This document shows, piece after piece, positions 43,856 through 58,381 of a stretch of DNA of 64,000 bases (positions are counted from its first letter, which is position 1; each line of letters begins with the position of its first letter). Where the stretch lies: the NCBI RefSeq assembly GCF_000347775.1, contig NZ_APAT01000022.1, positions 1-64,000 on the forward strand. Direction: 5' to 3'. The translations under genes and the position numbers were made by a program. Source of the DNA: Marinobacter santoriniensis NKSG1 (GTDB taxonomy: Bacteria; Pseudomonadota; Gammaproteobacteria; Pseudomonadales; Oleiphilaceae). The notes under the pieces are model-generated. The model was given only the letters and a program-made list of their open reading frames with translations, searched no databases and was not told the origin of the DNA.

Positions 43856-44824
43856 TCAGGTCCGAGCGCCCATTCGGTCAATTGCCGCGCGGAAGGCACG
43901 GTATTCCCGCAAGCCCTCGCCCGATCCCGTCGCCCGGAAGCGAACTTCCTGCCCCGGTTTGCACTGGGCCAGGCGGGACGCCGACAAGGGGGTCAGGGCA
44001 CCCAGTCGCGGATAACCCCCGATGGTCTGGCGGTCATTCAACAGGGCTATGGGCTGTCCGTCGGGTGGCACCTGGACGCTGCCCAGATTGATGCCTTCCG
44101 AAATCAGCGACCGGACACGGCAGTCGAGCCGTGGCCCGGTGAGCCGAACGCCCATCCGGTCCGCCCGCTCATCCACCTGCCAGCGGGCGTTGAACGCGTC
44201 GTAGAGGCTTTGCCCGGAGAATTCGGCGATTTGCGCACCGGGCAACAACGACAATACCGGTTCGACACTGAAATCCGGGCGTACATCGGACGGAGCCTGT
44301 TGGGTTCCGGTGTGGTTCGAAGGCCCGGCCGGATGGACGGTGAGCTGGTCGCCGGTCTGGAGCTTGCTGCCCAGGCCGTCAAAGCCGCCAAGCTGTTCGC
44401 GCATCACGCAGGCGACACTCCCCATGACCGGTTCGGCGGCGAAACCACCGCGCACGGACAGGTAGGCGCGCAGGCCAGTGACCGGCGAGGCAAAGCGCAG
44501 GACCTGGCCCTCTTTCCAGGTCATCCGTTCCCAGAGGGGGACGGGACGCTGGTCCAGGGTGGCGCCCAGATGGGCACCGGCGATGGCGATCTCGAGATCT
44601 CTTTCAGCCACCATCTCCAGACCGCCGATGGTGATCTCCAGGCTGGCCGTGCCCCATGGGTTTCCGGCGAGCGCATTGGCCCAGGCCCAGGAGTAGAGGT
44701 CTGCCGGCCCTCCCTGGGTCACACCCAGGTGGCGCACGCCAAACCGGCCCGCATCCTGGAGCAATGCCAATGGCCCGGCCCGCAGGACCCGAATCCCGAT
44801 CTCCCTGTCCTTCGACGCCGTCAT
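43856..44824 (-). CDS. pxpC: 5-oxoprolinase subunit C
   Basis: 322-residue KipA-like/biotin-dependent carboxyltransferase-family protein. Blocks GPLALLQDAGRFGVRHLGVTQGGPADLYSWAWANAL and GGYPRLGALTPLSASRLAQCKPGQEVRF are typical. With PxpA and PxpB it makes the ATP-dependent 5-oxoprolinase that turns 5-oxo-proline into glutamate. It overlaps pxpB by four bases. The 225 bases beyond its stop side (43631-43855) hold no gene, only a small TTGCC/GGCAA hairpin. Confidence 0.93.
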   Translation of the reverse strand: MTASKDREIGIRVLRAGPLALLQDAGRFGVRHLGVTQGGPADLYSWAWANALAGNPWGTASLEITIGGLEMVAERDLEIAIAGAHLGATLDQRPVPLWERMTWKEGQVLRFASPVTGLRAYLSVRGGFAAEPVMGSVACVMREQLGGFDGLGSKLQTGDQLTVHPAGPSNHTGTQQAPSDVRPDFSVEPVLSLLPGAQIAEFSGQSLYDAFNARWQVDERADRMGVRLTGPRLDCRVRSLISEGINLGSVQVPPDGQPIALLNDRQTIGGYPRLGALTPLSASRLAQCKPGQEVRFRATGSGEGLREYRAFRAAIDRMGART

Positions 44825-45540
44825 GGACGATCCTCCGTGGGCGTCGTATCGCCGCCCTGACGTTCGAATTCCTCTCGGCTGACGGGCACAAAGCGGACTT
44901 CATCCCCCACTTTGAGCAGGCTCAGATCCTCACGGTGACGATCAAACAGGCGGGCGCAGGTACGACCCAGCAGATTCCAGCCTCCGGGTGTCTCCGCCGG
45001 ATAGGCCGCTGTCTGACGGGCGGCAATGGCGACACTGCCAACCGGAACCCGCTGGCGCGGTGTGTCCAGGCGTGGGCAATCCAGCCCGGGATCCGTCAGC
45101 CCCATAAACGCAAAGCCCGGTGCGAACCCGAGGGCGAAAACGCGGTAGCTCTTGCCACTGTGCACCGCGATCACCTCGTCGATGGTCAGGCCGGTCTGCT
45201 CGGCAACCCGTTTCAGGTCCGGGCCGACGCTCGGGTCGTACCAGGTTGGCAGTTCGTATACCTGCCCCCCGGCCACGCCGGACGCATCCGGTTCCAGATC
45301 GTCCAGCAGCACCATCAGCCGGTCACGCGCCTCGGCGGGAGACAGCAAGAGCGGATCAAACGTGATCAACAGGGTGGTGTACGAGGGCACCATATCCACG
45401 AGTGCATCGCCAAACGCCGTCCGGCACCGGTCCGCCAGCGCTGCCAGCCAGGACAGGTTGGCTTCGTCGATGTCGTTGAACAACCGGACGATCCAGCCGT
45501 CAAGGCCGGCCGGCTCCAGACGCGGCAACGGACGGCTCAT
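44821..45540 (-). CDS. pxpB: 5-oxoprolinase subunit B
   Basis: 239-residue KipI-like protein. The ending has [34 protein letters not shown] and the middle [35 protein letters not shown], both hallmark blocks. It is the partner of PxpC in forming the kinase-like part of 5-oxoprolinase. Overlaps pxpA upstream and pxpC downstream, so the three subunits are made together. Confidence 0.93.
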   Translation of the reverse strand: MSRPLPRLEPAGLDGWIVRLFNDIDEANLSWLAALADRCRTAFGDALVDMVPSYTTLLITFDPLLLSPAEARDRLMVLLDDLEPDASGVAGGQVYELPTWYDPSVGPDLKRVAEQTGLTIDEVIAVHSGKSYRVFALGFAPGFAFMGLTDPGLDCPRLDTPRQRVPVGSVAIAARQTAAYPAETPGGWNLLGRTCARLFDRHREDLSLLKVGDEVRFVPVSREEFERQGGDTTPTEDRP

Positions 45541-46292
45541 CGCCCGGTTTCCAGGGCCCGGATCGCCTGGCGGATCGCTTTGACGGCAGCAATGGACTCG
45601 TCATTGTCGCCGTGAACACACAAGGTGTCCGCCTCCAGCACCAGATCACTGCCGTCGATAGCGGTCAGCGGCTCCCGTCTGGCGATGCGTACCGCCTGAT
45701 CGATGATAACATCGGTATCGTGATGTACGGCTCCCGCCACCTTCCGGGAGACAAGGCGTCCATCGCTGTCGTAAGCCCGGTCGGCAAAGGCCTCGAACCA
45801 GAGCGATATCCCCAGACGATCGGCGATCTCCCGTTCCATGCGATTATCCCGGGCGGCCATGGTCATCAGCGGCAGGGTATCGTCAAAGTCCCGGATTGCG
45901 CGGACCACGGCCTCGAACAGCTCGGGGTCTTTGGTCATGTCGTTGTAGAGTGCGCCGTGGGGTTTCACATAGTGCAGGCGCGTGCCTTCCGCCTGGCAGA
46001 TCCCGGCCAGGGCGCCGATCTGGTAAAGGACAAGGTCTTCCACTTCGTCCGGCGAACAGGCGATGGAGCGGCGCCCAAACCCCACCAGATCCGGATACGC
46101 AGGATGGGCGCCCACCTTGACGCCGTGTTCGATCGCCAAGCGGACGGTCCGGCGGATGACGTGGGGATCGGAGGCATGGAAGCCACAGGCCACGTTGGCC
46201 AGATCGACATAGGGCATCACATGTTCGTCGAGCCCCATGACCCAGGGGCCAAAACTTTCCCCCATGTCGGCGTTGATCATCAGCCTGTTCAT
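45537..46292 (-). CDS. pxpA: 5-oxoprolinase subunit A
   Basis: 251-residue LamB/YcsF family protein. It starts [45 protein letters not shown], contains KPHGALYN, and ends with [20 protein letters not shown], all conserved in PxpA. It would hydrolyse the phosphorylated or activated 5-oxoproline. The operon order is amidase-pxpA-pxpB-pxpC, reading leftward. Confidence 0.95.
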   Translation of the reverse strand: MNRLMINADMGESFGPWVMGLDEHVMPYVDLANVACGFHASDPHVIRRTVRLAIEHGVKVGAHPAYPDLVGFGRRSIACSPDEVEDLVLYQIGALAGICQAEGTRLHYVKPHGALYNDMTKDPELFEAVVRAIRDFDDTLPLMTMAARDNRMEREIADRLGISLWFEAFADRAYDSDGRLVSRKVAGAVHHDTDVIIDQAVRIARREPLTAIDGSDLVLEADTLCVHGDNDESIAAVKAIRQAIRALETGR

Positions 46293-46313
46293 TGTCGGTC
46301 TCCTGAAAATCGG

Positions 46314-47684
46314 CTAGTCCCTGCCCAATACCTTTTCGACGCCGGAGGCGGCCGCCAGAACCTGCCGGTCGGTGCCGTTGCGGCCAATCATCATCAGGCC
46401 ACTGGGCAGCTCGTCAGGGGCGTGATTGGGCAACGTGATGGCACAGAGGTCCAGCACGTTCGCGACGGTTGGATTGCGCAACACCAGCAGGTTCGTGTGA
46501 CCGTATACCCTGTCATCCGCGAGATCGCGCAACAGGGGCGGTTCGATCGGAACCGTCGGTGCCAGCAGGCCATCGTAATCTGACAGGAAGGCGTCCGCCC
46601 GGGACATACTCTCGGCACGGAGGTGCAACAGCGCCTGATAATCCGCCGCACTGATCAGGGCCCCTCTTTCGATACGGGATTTTACCAGGGGATCGTATTC
46701 ATCGCCGTGTTTGCCCAACCAGTCGCGGTGTCGGAAAAACGCTTCGGCAGCGGTAAGTCCTCCACCTGCCAACAGTTCCGGCAACCGATCGAGAACCGGA
46801 ACAGACGCCTCGACGACGGTGGCCCCGGCCTCTCTCAAGCGCTGCAGACTCCGATCGAAGGCTCTTGCAATCCCGGGGGACATGTCATCCATCATGTAGT
46901 TCCGGGGAACCACGAATCGAAGCCCCCTCACGTCCGTTCGCTGTCCCGGTTGAAAGGGTGTGCCGGACAGCACGGCGTCAAGGCGCGCGCAACAACCGAC
47001 GCTCCTCGCAATCGGCCCGATGGAGTCATAGCTGTCGGAGAGAGGAAAGATCCCCTGCCGGGGAATCCGGTATTGGGAAGGTTTGAATCCGACCAGACCA
47101 CAGAAGGCAGCGGGAATCCGCACCGAGCCACCGGTATCGGAGCCGATCGCAGCAGCAGCCATTCCAGCGGCCACGGCAACGGCTGAGCCGGAGGAGGATC
47201 CACCAGAAATCCGGCCCGGAGCAAGGGGAGTCAGGGGCGTTCCGTAATGCGGATTGAGACCGAGGCCGGAATAGGCAAACTCGGTCATGTTGGTGTGCCC
47301 GGTGATGACCGCACCGGCTCGTCGGAGTCGGGAAACAATCACGGCGTCTGTCGACGCGGCCTCGGACCACCATCGGGAACCGGAGTGGGTGACTTCGCCC
47401 TGAACGTCGAACAGAGCCTTGAGCGCGATGGGTAAGCCGGCAAGCTCTCCGACTGGCACATTCGCCTGGCGGAGCGTATCCACGGCCTCGGCCTCGGCTC
47501 TGGCCGTGCCATCAAACCGTTTCGTATAGGCCTGATGAGCCGGTTCGTCCAGGCGTTCGCTGGCGCTCAGGCAAGCGTCCAGTATCTGGGCCGAACTCCA
47601 ATGACCCTGGTCCAATCCCTGAAGCAGGTCGTCGAGCGTCGCTTCCGGAAACGGCCGGTCAGTCGCGTTGTCGCTTTGAGGCAT
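46314..47684 (-). CDS. Amidase-signature family amidase
   Basis: 456 residues from ATG 47684; a longer frame to 47777 would run back into glmS. It has the Ser-cisSer-Lys triad: Lys in LAGLPIALKALFD, cis-Ser in GGSSSGSAVAVAAG and nucleophile Ser in IGSDTGGSVRIPAAFCGLVGFKPS. The substrate is unknown. Standing directly upstream of pxpABC, it may feed amide- or pyroglutamyl-type substrates to the 5-oxoprolinase, or act on a related allophanate-like compound. It is not GatA: there is no gatB or gatC here. Confidence 0.85.
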   Translation of the reverse strand: MPQSDNATDRPFPEATLDDLLQGLDQGHWSSAQILDACLSASERLDEPAHQAYTKRFDGTARAEAEAVDTLRQANVPVGELAGLPIALKALFDVQGEVTHSGSRWWSEAASTDAVIVSRLRRAGAVITGHTNMTEFAYSGLGLNPHYGTPLTPLAPGRISGGSSSGSAVAVAAGMAAAAIGSDTGGSVRIPAAFCGLVGFKPSQYRIPRQGIFPLSDSYDSIGPIARSVGCCARLDAVLSGTPFQPGQRTDVRGLRFVVPRNYMMDDMSPGIARAFDRSLQRLREAGATVVEASVPVLDRLPELLAGGGLTAAEAFFRHRDWLGKHGDEYDPLVKSRIERGALISAADYQALLHLRAESMSRADAFLSDYDGLLAPTVPIEPPLLRDLADDRVYGHTNLLVLRNPTVANVLDLCAITLPNHAPDELPSGLMMIGRNGTDRQVLAAASGVEKVLGRD

Positions 47685-47730
47685 ATTGTCACCATTGGTC
47701 TCTCTGAACGCCCGGGGCGACAGCCACAAC

Positions 47731-49563
47731 CTATTCGACAGTGACGCTCTTCGCCAGATTCCGGGGCTGGTCCACATCCGTGCCTTTCAATACCGCCACA
47801 TGGTAGGACAATAGCTGCAACGGCACCGTATAGACAATGGGCGCGGTAATCTCGTGCACCGAAGGCAATGAGAGCACATGGACGCTCTCTTCCGACCGGA
47901 CATTGGCGGCTTTGTCGGCGAAGACAAACAGCTCGCCGCCCCGCGCGCGGACCTCTTCGAGATTGGATTTGAGCTTCTCGAGCAGATCGTTGTTGGGCGC
48001 TACCGTGACCACGGGCATTTCACCGTCCACGAGGGCCAGAGGGCCATGTTTGAGCTCACCGGCGGGATAGGCTTCCGCGTGGATGTAGGAAATCTCCTTC
48101 AGTTTCAGGGCACCCTCCAGGGCGACCGGGAACTGGGATCCCCGTCCCAGGAACAGGCTGTGGTTCTTGTCCATGAACGCCCTGGCCATCTCGGCGATGT
48201 CGTTATCCAGGGCCAGCACATCACTGACCTGGCCGGGCAACTGATGAATGGCATTGACGATGTCTGCTTCCCGGTCAGCATCAAGGCCGTTATGACGGGC
48301 CAGCGCCAGGGTAAAGATCAACAATGCGGTCAACTGGGTGGTGAACGCCTTGGTGGATGCAACGCCAATCTCCGGCCCCGCCTGGGTCATGATGACCAGG
48401 TCGGATTCACGGACCAGGGAACTGCCCGGCACGTTGCAGATGGCCATAGCCGCCCGGAAACCCGCTTCTTTGGCCTGACGCAGGGCGGCCAGGGTATCGG
48501 CCGTCTCCCCGGACTGGGAGATGCAGAGGAACAGGGTATCGGGCTGGATCACGTGCTTGCGGTAGCGAAATTCCGACGCCACCTCCACGGAACAGGGCAC
48601 GCCGGCCAGTTCCTCGATCCAGTAACGGGCGACCATTCCGGCATGGTAGGAAGTGCCGCAGGCAATGATCTGAACGTGACGAACGTTCTCCAGAAGGTGG
48701 GCGGCGTCGGTGCCCAGGGCCTGTTCCAGCACACGGGAATCGGTCAAGCGACCTTCCATGGTGGCCTTGATGACCTTTGGCTGCTCGTAGATTTCCTTGA
48801 GCATGAAATGGCGGTACTCGCCCTTTTCCGCAGAGTCGGTGCCGTGTTCGAAACGTGCAACCTTGCGCTCGACCGGTGTGCCTTCCCGGTCGTGGACGGC
48901 CACGCCGTCCTTGCGAATATCGGCAATGTCGCCTTCTTCCAGGAACATGAAGCGGTCGGTCACCGGCAGCAGGGCCAACTGATCCGAGGCGATGAAGTTC
49001 TCACCGATGCCCACGCCCACGACCAGCGGGCTCCCCTCGCGACAGACCACCAGGTGGTCCGGTTCATCGGCATGGACGACGGCCAGGGCGTAGGCACCGC
49101 GCAAACGGGCGATCGCCGCCTTCACCGCGTCGTACAGCCGGCCGAGATCCCGGTAGTTCTTTTCAATCAGGTGGGCGACCACTTCGGTATCGGTTTGTGA
49201 GGAAAATTCAAAGCCGTCGGCCCGGAGCTCCTCCCGGAGTTCCTGGTAATTTTCGATGATGCCGTTGTGAACGATGGCCAGACGCTCCCCGGACATATGG
49301 GGGTGCGCGTTCACCTGTGAAGGCTCGCCGTGGGTGGCCCAGCGGGTGTGAGCAATACCGAGGTGACCGCTGAGGGGATTGCTGTCGATGGCATCGGCCA
49401 ACGCGGCAACCTTGCCCACTTCCCGTGCGCGCTGAACCAGGTGCTTGCCATCGATCACGGCCATGCCGGCGGAGTCGTATCCACGGTACTCAAGGCGGCG
49501 CAGGCCCTCCAGAAGAATGCCCTGGACGTCCCGTTCAGATACCGCTCCTACAATCCCACACAT
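47731..49563 (-). CDS. glmS: Glutamine-fructose-6-phosphate aminotransferase
   Basis: 610-residue isomerising enzyme that makes glucosamine-6-phosphate for peptidoglycan and LPS. Mature start Cys2 ([15 protein letters not shown]) is the glutaminase nucleophile. Two SIS domains follow, with [14 protein letters not shown] and [13 protein letters not shown]. The C-terminus [13 protein letters not shown] is universal in the family. It follows glmU and the atp operon as in many gammaproteobacteria. Confidence 0.97.
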   Translation of the reverse strand: MCGIVGAVSERDVQGILLEGLRRLEYRGYDSAGMAVIDGKHLVQRAREVGKVAALADAIDSNPLSGHLGIAHTRWATHGEPSQVNAHPHMSGERLAIVHNGIIENYQELREELRADGFEFSSQTDTEVVAHLIEKNYRDLGRLYDAVKAAIARLRGAYALAVVHADEPDHLVVCREGSPLVVGVGIGENFIASDQLALLPVTDRFMFLEEGDIADIRKDGVAVHDREGTPVERKVARFEHGTDSAEKGEYRHFMLKEIYEQPKVIKATMEGRLTDSRVLEQALGTDAAHLLENVRHVQIIACGTSYHAGMVARYWIEELAGVPCSVEVASEFRYRKHVIQPDTLFLCISQSGETADTLAALRQAKEAGFRAAMAICNVPGSSLVRESDLVIMTQAGPEIGVASTKAFTTQLTALLIFTLALARHNGLDADREADIVNAIHQLPGQVSDVLALDNDIAEMARAFMDKNHSLFLGRGSQFPVALEGALKLKEISYIHAEAYPAGELKHGPLALVDGEMPVVTVAPNNDLLEKLKSNLEEVRARGGELFVFADKAANVRSEESVHVLSLPSVHEITAPIVYTVPLQLLSYHVAVLKGTDVDQPRNLAKSVTVE

Positions 49564-49593
49564 GTTGCTCTCACCTGCTCGTTAATCGTTCGT

Positions 49594-50964
49594 TTAGGCT
49601 TTCTTCGGCTTTTCCCAGCCGGCAATATTGCGCTGCCGTCCGCGGGCCACCGCCAGTTCATTGTCCGCCACATCCCGGGTAATGGTGGATCCGGCGCCGA
49701 TGGTGGCCTCGGCCGCCACCGTGACCGGCGCGACCAGGGACGTATTCGAGCCCACAAAAACCCCATCCCCGAGCACGGTGCGGTATTTATTCACCCCATC
49801 ATAATTGCAGGTGATGGTGCCTGCACCCACATTCACATTACGGCCCAGTGAGGCATCACCAACGTAGCTCAGGTGATTGATCTTGCTACCCTCGCCCACG
49901 ATGGCCTTCTTGGTTTCAACGAAGTTGCCCACCTTGGTGTTGGCCGCCAGTTCGGTACCCGGCCGCAGGCGTGCAAAAGGCCCAATCTGGGCGTTCTTAC
50001 CGATCACCGCGCCTTCAATCACGCTGTTGGCCTTGATATCGGTGCCATCCGCGATGCTCGCGTCCTTGATGACACAACCGGGACCGATGGTCACATTGCT
50101 GCCCAGGTGAACCCTGCCCTCGAACACCACGTTCACGTCAATCCACAGATCGTTGCCGATGGTCAGTTCGCCCCGCACATCCACCCGGGCGGGATCGGCC
50201 AGGCTGGCGCCTTCTGTCATCAGGCGTTCCGCCTGTTGGCGCTGATACCATCGCTCCAGTTCCGCCAGTTGCAGACGATTGTTGACGCCCTGCACTTCGA
50301 AGGCGGTGAGCGGCTGGGAAACCGTCACTCCCATACCCTGCTCCACCGCCAGGGCAATAATATCGGTGAGATAGTATTCGCCCTGGGCATTGCGGTTGGA
50401 AAGAGTCGGCAGCCAGCTTTTCAGGTGCCTGGCGGACACGGCGAGAATGCCGGTATTCACCTCATGGATCGCCTGCTGCTCGGCGCTGGCGTCCTTCTGT
50501 TCCACGATTTCCCGGACGTTATCGTCGGCGTCCCGGACAATCCGGCCGTAGCCATGGGGGTTATCGAGATCCACGGTCAGCAGGGCGAGCGTCTGTTCAT
50601 CGAGGTCTCTGACCATCGCTTCCAGGGTTGTGGAAGCGATCAGGGGTACGTCGCCATACAACACCAGAACCCGGGCGTCTTCGGGTAGGCCGGGCAGTGC
50701 CTGGGCAACGGCGTGACCGGTGCCCAACTGCTCTTCCTGCAGCACCCAGGTGACCGAACCATCGTCCAGGGATTCACGCACCCGCTCCGCGCCATGACCG
50801 ATCACGGTGTGAATTTGCTCCGCCCCGAGCTGCTTGGCCGTGTCAACGACATGATGCAACATCGGCTTTCCGGCAACCGGATGCAGGACCTTGGGCAAGG
50901 CGGATTTCATTCTCGAGCCCTGGCCAGCGGCCAGGATCACAACGTGTAACGGGCTCATGGACAC
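49594..50964 (-). CDS. glmU: Bifunctional GlmU: GlcN-1-P acetyltransferase and UDP-GlcNAc pyrophosphorylase
   Basis: 456 residues. The N-terminal uridylyltransferase shows [26 protein letters not shown]. The left-handed beta-helix acetyltransferase starts near residue 250 (many I-G-x-x-x-x I-x repeats such as [12 protein letters not shown] and [15 protein letters not shown]). It makes UDP-GlcNAc from GlmS product after GlmM. It lies 30 bases upstream of glmS and 133 bases downstream of atpC. Confidence 0.97.
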   Translation of the reverse strand: MSMSPLHVVILAAGQGSRMKSALPKVLHPVAGKPMLHHVVDTAKQLGAEQIHTVIGHGAERVRESLDDGSVTWVLQEEQLGTGHAVAQALPGLPEDARVLVLYGDVPLIASTTLEAMVRDLDEQTLALLTVDLDNPHGYGRIVRDADDNVREIVEQKDASAEQQAIHEVNTGILAVSARHLKSWLPTLSNRNAQGEYYLTDIIALAVEQGMGVTVSQPLTAFEVQGVNNRLQLAELERWYQRQQAERLMTEGASLADPARVDVRGELTIGNDLWIDVNVVFEGRVHLGSNVTIGPGCVIKDASIADGTDIKANSVIEGAVIGKNAQIGPFARLRPGTELAANTKVGNFVETKKAIVGEGSKINHLSYVGDASLGRNVNVGAGTITCNYDGVNKYRTVLGDGVFVGSNTSLVAPVTVAAEATIGAGSTITRDVADNELAVARGRQRNIAGWEKPKKA

Positions 50965-50989
50965 TTCAGGCTCCCGGTCTGTTCATGAT

Positions 50990-51066
50990 GTCAAAAAAAA
51001 ACCGCAACCTTCGGGGCCGGAGTTCCGACGCCGAGCGTCGGGGTTCCAGCCGCTCAGGATGCGGCT
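50990..51066 (-). terminator. Probable terminator after atpC
   Basis: On the minus strand beyond atpC, CCGCATCC pairs with GGTTGCGG, and an inner CCGACGC/GCGTCGG hairpin lies between them. The outer stem is followed by nine T's. The stem has a mismatch, so termination may be partial, leaving glmU-glmS with some read-through. Confidence 0.55.
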
Positions 51067-51097
51067 TTGGTGTTCGGCAAACCCGAAACGAGATGGT

Positions 51098-51520
51098 TTA
51101 GCGCATCTTGTTCCGCAGCTGCTGAATGGTACGAAGCTGTGCAACAGCTTCCGCCAACTCTGTAGCTGCACGGGAATACTCGAATTCACCGGTCTTGTTG
51201 GCAAGCGCCTTTTCCGCCTGTTTCTGGGCTTCAAGGGCAGCAGCTTCGTCCACATCCTTGGCACGAACGGCTGTGTCTGCCAGCAAAGTCACCAGATTGG
51301 GCTGGACTTCCAGATATCCGCCGGATACGTAAAGAATCTCTTCTTCACCACCCTGCTTGATAATCCGAACAGGACCAGGCTTCAGTGCGGTGAGCAGGGG
51401 CGCGTGACCCGGGGCAATACCCAGGTCACCGTCCGAACCCGCTGCAATCAGCATTTCAACCAATCCGGAATAGATCTTTGTTTCGGCACTTACTACGTCA
51501 CAATGTACGGTCATACTCAC
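51098..51520 (-). CDS. atpC: ATP synthase epsilon subunit
   Basis: 140-residue F1 epsilon subunit that couples and can inhibit the rotor. The N-terminal beta-sandwich shows [41 protein letters not shown]. The C-terminal two-helix part is rich in Ala and Glu. Last gene of the atp operon, 47 bases after atpD. Confidence 0.96.
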   Translation of the reverse strand: MSMTVHCDVVSAETKIYSGLVEMLIAAGSDGDLGIAPGHAPLLTALKPGPVRIIKQGGEEEILYVSGGYLEVQPNLVTLLADTAVRAKDVDEAAALEAQKQAEKALANKTGEFEYSRAATELAEAVAQLRTIQQLRNKMR

Positions 51521-51567
51521 GTCAGTCGCCTCTTTGATCGATCCGGAAACTAGGTACTCGGGTCAGA

Positions 51568-53013
<1,446 letters not shown>

Positions 53014-53883
53014 TTAAACTGCGGTCGCGCCGCTCACGATCTCTGAAATCTCTTGGGTGATGGCTGCCTGACGCGCCTTGTTGTAGGCCAACTGAAGCTC
53101 GTCGATGATGTTGCCGGCGTTGTCGGTCGCACTCTTCATGGCAATCATCCGAGCGGCCTGCTCGCAGGCCAGGTTTTCCACCACGCCCTGATACACCTGA
53201 GATTCGATGTAACGTATCAGGAGGCCATCGAGAATCGGCCGGGCATCCGGCTCGTAGATGTAATCCCACTGGCTTTTTTTGACGTCTTCACCGCTCTCTT
53301 CTTCCTTCGGCAGAGGCAGAAGCTGACTTACCGAAGGCGTCTGTGTCATGGTGTTCACAAACTCGTTGCTCACCAGGTACAAGCGGTCAATCTTGCCTTC
53401 CTGAAACGCGTCCAGCATCACCTTGACGGTACCGATCAGCTGATCGGCACTGGGCGAATCGCCCAGGTGCGTCAACGCAGAGATGACGTTGCCACCGTAG
53501 TTCCGGAAGAAAACAGCGCCTTTCTGACCGATCGCACAAAGATCAGCCTCAATGCCCTTGTCCTTCCACTGTTTCATATCGCGAACCAGTGCCTTGAACA
53601 CGTTGATGTTCAGACCACCACAGAGTCCACGATCAGATGACACCACGATGTAACCGACACGATTGACCTCACGCTCGTCCATAAACGGATGGGCGTACTC
53701 GGCGTTGGCTTTGGCAATGTGCCTGATCACCTGCTGCATCTTTTCCGCATACGGGCGTGTCGCCTGCATACGCTCCTGAGCTTTACGCATCTTACTCGCC
53801 GCGACCATTTCCATGGCGCTGGTGATCTTCTGCGTGCTCTTGATGCTGGAGATCTGATTACGTATTTCTTTTCCGACGGCCAT
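53014..53883 (-). CDS. atpG: ATP synthase gamma subunit
   Basis: 289-residue central-stalk subunit. It begins [36 protein letters not shown], shows [11 protein letters not shown], and ends with the conserved [22 protein letters not shown]. Between atpA and atpD as usual. Confidence 0.98.
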   Translation of the reverse strand: MAVGKEIRNQISSIKSTQKITSAMEMVAASKMRKAQERMQATRPYAEKMQQVIRHIAKANAEYAHPFMDEREVNRVGYIVVSSDRGLCGGLNINVFKALVRDMKQWKDKGIEADLCAIGQKGAVFFRNYGGNVISALTHLGDSPSADQLIGTVKVMLDAFQEGKIDRLYLVSNEFVNTMTQTPSVSQLLPLPKEEESGEDVKKSQWDYIYEPDARPILDGLLIRYIESQVYQGVVENLACEQAARMIAMKSATDNAGNIIDELQLAYNKARQAAITQEISEIVSGATAV

Positions 53884-53958
53884 AACTCACTGCCTTTTCA
53901 AGTTAGACACTCGAGCCCGAAACCAACAGAGCCCGCCGGAGTGGCGGGCAATCTGTGT

Positions 53959-55503
<1,545 letters not shown>

Positions 55504-55531
55504 GCCTTTATCCTCAAACCGTTATCTGCAA

Positions 55532-56068
55532 TCAGGAACCTATCGCTTCCGCCAGCTTTTCAAGCTTGCCCCGAACCGAGGCGTCGATGACGACGTCGCC
55601 CGCGCGAATCACAACTCCACCAATCAGCGACTTATCGGTAGTGGTAGACAGGTTCACTTTACGGCCCAACTTGCGGGAGAGTGCTTCCACCAATTTGGCT
55701 TCTTCATCGTTCGATACATCGAACGGAGAGGCCATCTCAACATTCACAGAACTCTCCAACTGAGCCCGCAATCCTTCGAACAAGGCATTGATTTCCGGCA
55801 AGAGGGGCAATCGCTTGTTCTCAGCCAGCAACGCAATGAAATTGCGTCCCTGCTCTGACAATTTACCCTCGCAGAAATCGGCGAATGCCGACGCTTTTTG
55901 CTCGTCCGGAAGTGTTGGATGCATCACCAGAGCTTTTGCCTGGGGATCGCTTGCCACCGCACTGGCGAACGCAAGCATCTCGGACCACTCGTCGAGTGCT
56001 CCGGATTCCTGCGCAACCGCAAAGGCGGCGTTGGCGTAAGGCCGGGCTAGCGTTATCAACTCTGCCAT
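55532..56068 (-). CDS. atpH: ATP synthase delta subunit
   Basis: 178-residue peripheral-stalk subunit that joins F1 to the b subunits. It starts MAELITLARPYANAAFAVAQE and ends with the conserved strand DKSLIGGVVIRAGDVVIDASVRGKLEKLAEAI. Twelve bases after atpF. Confidence 0.96.
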   Translation of the reverse strand: MAELITLARPYANAAFAVAQESGALDEWSEMLAFASAVASDPQAKALVMHPTLPDEQKASAFADFCEGKLSEQGRNFIALLAENKRLPLLPEINALFEGLRAQLESSVNVEMASPFDVSNDEEAKLVEALSRKLGRKVNLSTTTDKSLIGGVVIRAGDVVIDASVRGKLEKLAEAIGS

Positions 56069-56080
56069 GTCAAACCTCGT

Positions 56081-56551
56081 TTACAGTTGCGCAGACAGCT
56101 TGTCCAGCATCTCGCTGTGAGCTTTGGCGTCGACAGAAGTTTCCAGGATCTTTTCTGCGCCGATGACGACCAACGAGGCCAGTTCCGCGCGCAGGGCTTC
56201 CTTCGCACGATTCTGCTCCCGTTCAATCTCGCCACGAGCCTGAACCAGAATACGCTCGCCTTCTTCGCGGGCATTCTCTTTGGCTTCGTCGATCAGTCGG
56301 GCTGAACGCTTGTTGGCTTGCTCAATGATCTCGGCCGCTTTTTGTTTGGCTTCATGCAGTTCCTGTGACGCTTTTTCCTGCGCCAGCTCCAGATCACGAT
56401 TCGCGCGGTCAGCTGCGCTCAGGCCATCGGCAATTTTCTTCTGCCGGTCTTCCATAGCCTTGGTGATCGGAGTCCACACGTACCGCATGGTAAGCCATAC
56501 AAATACGGCAAACGCGATCATTTGGCCGATAAATGTAAGGTTAAAACTCAC
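56081..56551 (-). CDS. atpF: ATP synthase b subunit
   Basis: 156-residue peripheral stalk. One N-terminal membrane segment ([23 protein letters not shown]) and a long charged coiled coil. Standard length for gammaproteobacteria. Confidence 0.97.
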   Translation of the reverse strand: MSFNLTFIGQMIAFAVFVWLTMRYVWTPITKAMEDRQKKIADGLSAADRANRDLELAQEKASQELHEAKQKAAEIIEQANKRSARLIDEAKENAREEGERILVQARGEIEREQNRAKEALRAELASLVVIGAEKILETSVDAKAHSEMLDKLSAQL

Positions 56552-56598
56552 ACCGCTTCTCCACTAAATGGAATGAATTAGGTGGTCAACTTCGGTGC

Positions 56599-56853
<255 letters not shown>

Positions 56854-56899
56854 TTAATGGTTTAGCTTGGGTTAGTTGGTAAATGGATGATGAACTAGT

Positions 56900-57835
<936 letters not shown>

Positions 57836-58258
57836 TCAAGCCCTAAGTTTCAAAGATTTAGACCCCCAAAGCGCCGGGGCCAATGAATTCGTCAGCAACA
57901 CGAGGATGAACGTTATGAAGAACATCCTTGCGTCCAGGGGGTCTGCCCACTTGAAAACGGCCGCGAAACAAAGAGCCGTGAGCACTAACTTGACAACCTC
58001 ACCCCGATAAAATGCTTTTACAATACTGCCTATCGCCCGTGCCGGCCGATAGCGAAAAACCTGTTGTGTAAACAAGGCGTTGGGGAGGGTGTACGTCAGC
58101 CCGCCCAGTAACGCCGAATAAGCCATGACCAATCCGGCCATCAGATACCCTGCGATGGCCATGGCCAGGGTCAACCCCAACTGCACCAATACCAGGCGAT
58201 GGACCGGGGGACGCATTCTGTCCGTTTTCTGTCCCGGTTTTCTGCGTAAAATCTGCAT
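57836..58258 (-). CDS. atpI: ATP synthase assembly protein AtpI
   Basis: 140-residue membrane protein with four membrane segments (LVQLGLTLAMAIAGYLMAGLVMAYSALLGG and later). It helps assembly of the c ring. The frame extends to an ATG at 58303, but a strong promoter places transcription start near 58311, which would leave only an 8-base leader and no RBS there. ATG 58258 has CAGGTGG upstream and is preferred; a third Met (58216) is possible. First gene of the atp operon. Confidence 0.85.
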   Translation of the reverse strand: MQILRRKPGQKTDRMRPPVHRLVLVQLGLTLAMAIAGYLMAGLVMAYSALLGGLTYTLPNALFTQQVFRYRPARAIGSIVKAFYRGEVVKLVLTALCFAAVFKWADPLDARMFFITFILVLLTNSLAPALWGSKSLKLRA

Positions 58259-58317
58259 CGTCCTGGCCACCTGTCGGGTTGCCGGCCACTTTCTGGCTTT
58301 CATGTCAACGGGGCGGG

Positions 58318-58346
58318 ATTATATGTGTTAACCGAGGCAGGTTCAA
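58318..58346 (-). promoter_or_regulatory. Sigma70 promoter of the atp operon
   Basis: TTGAAC (58346-58341), a 17-bp spacer and a perfect TATAAT (58323-58318) on the minus strand, between parB and atpI. Start of transcription would be near 58311. Confidence 0.75.
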
Positions 58347-58381
58347 TATGAACTCTTGTTAATCGAACACGAAAAATCCGC

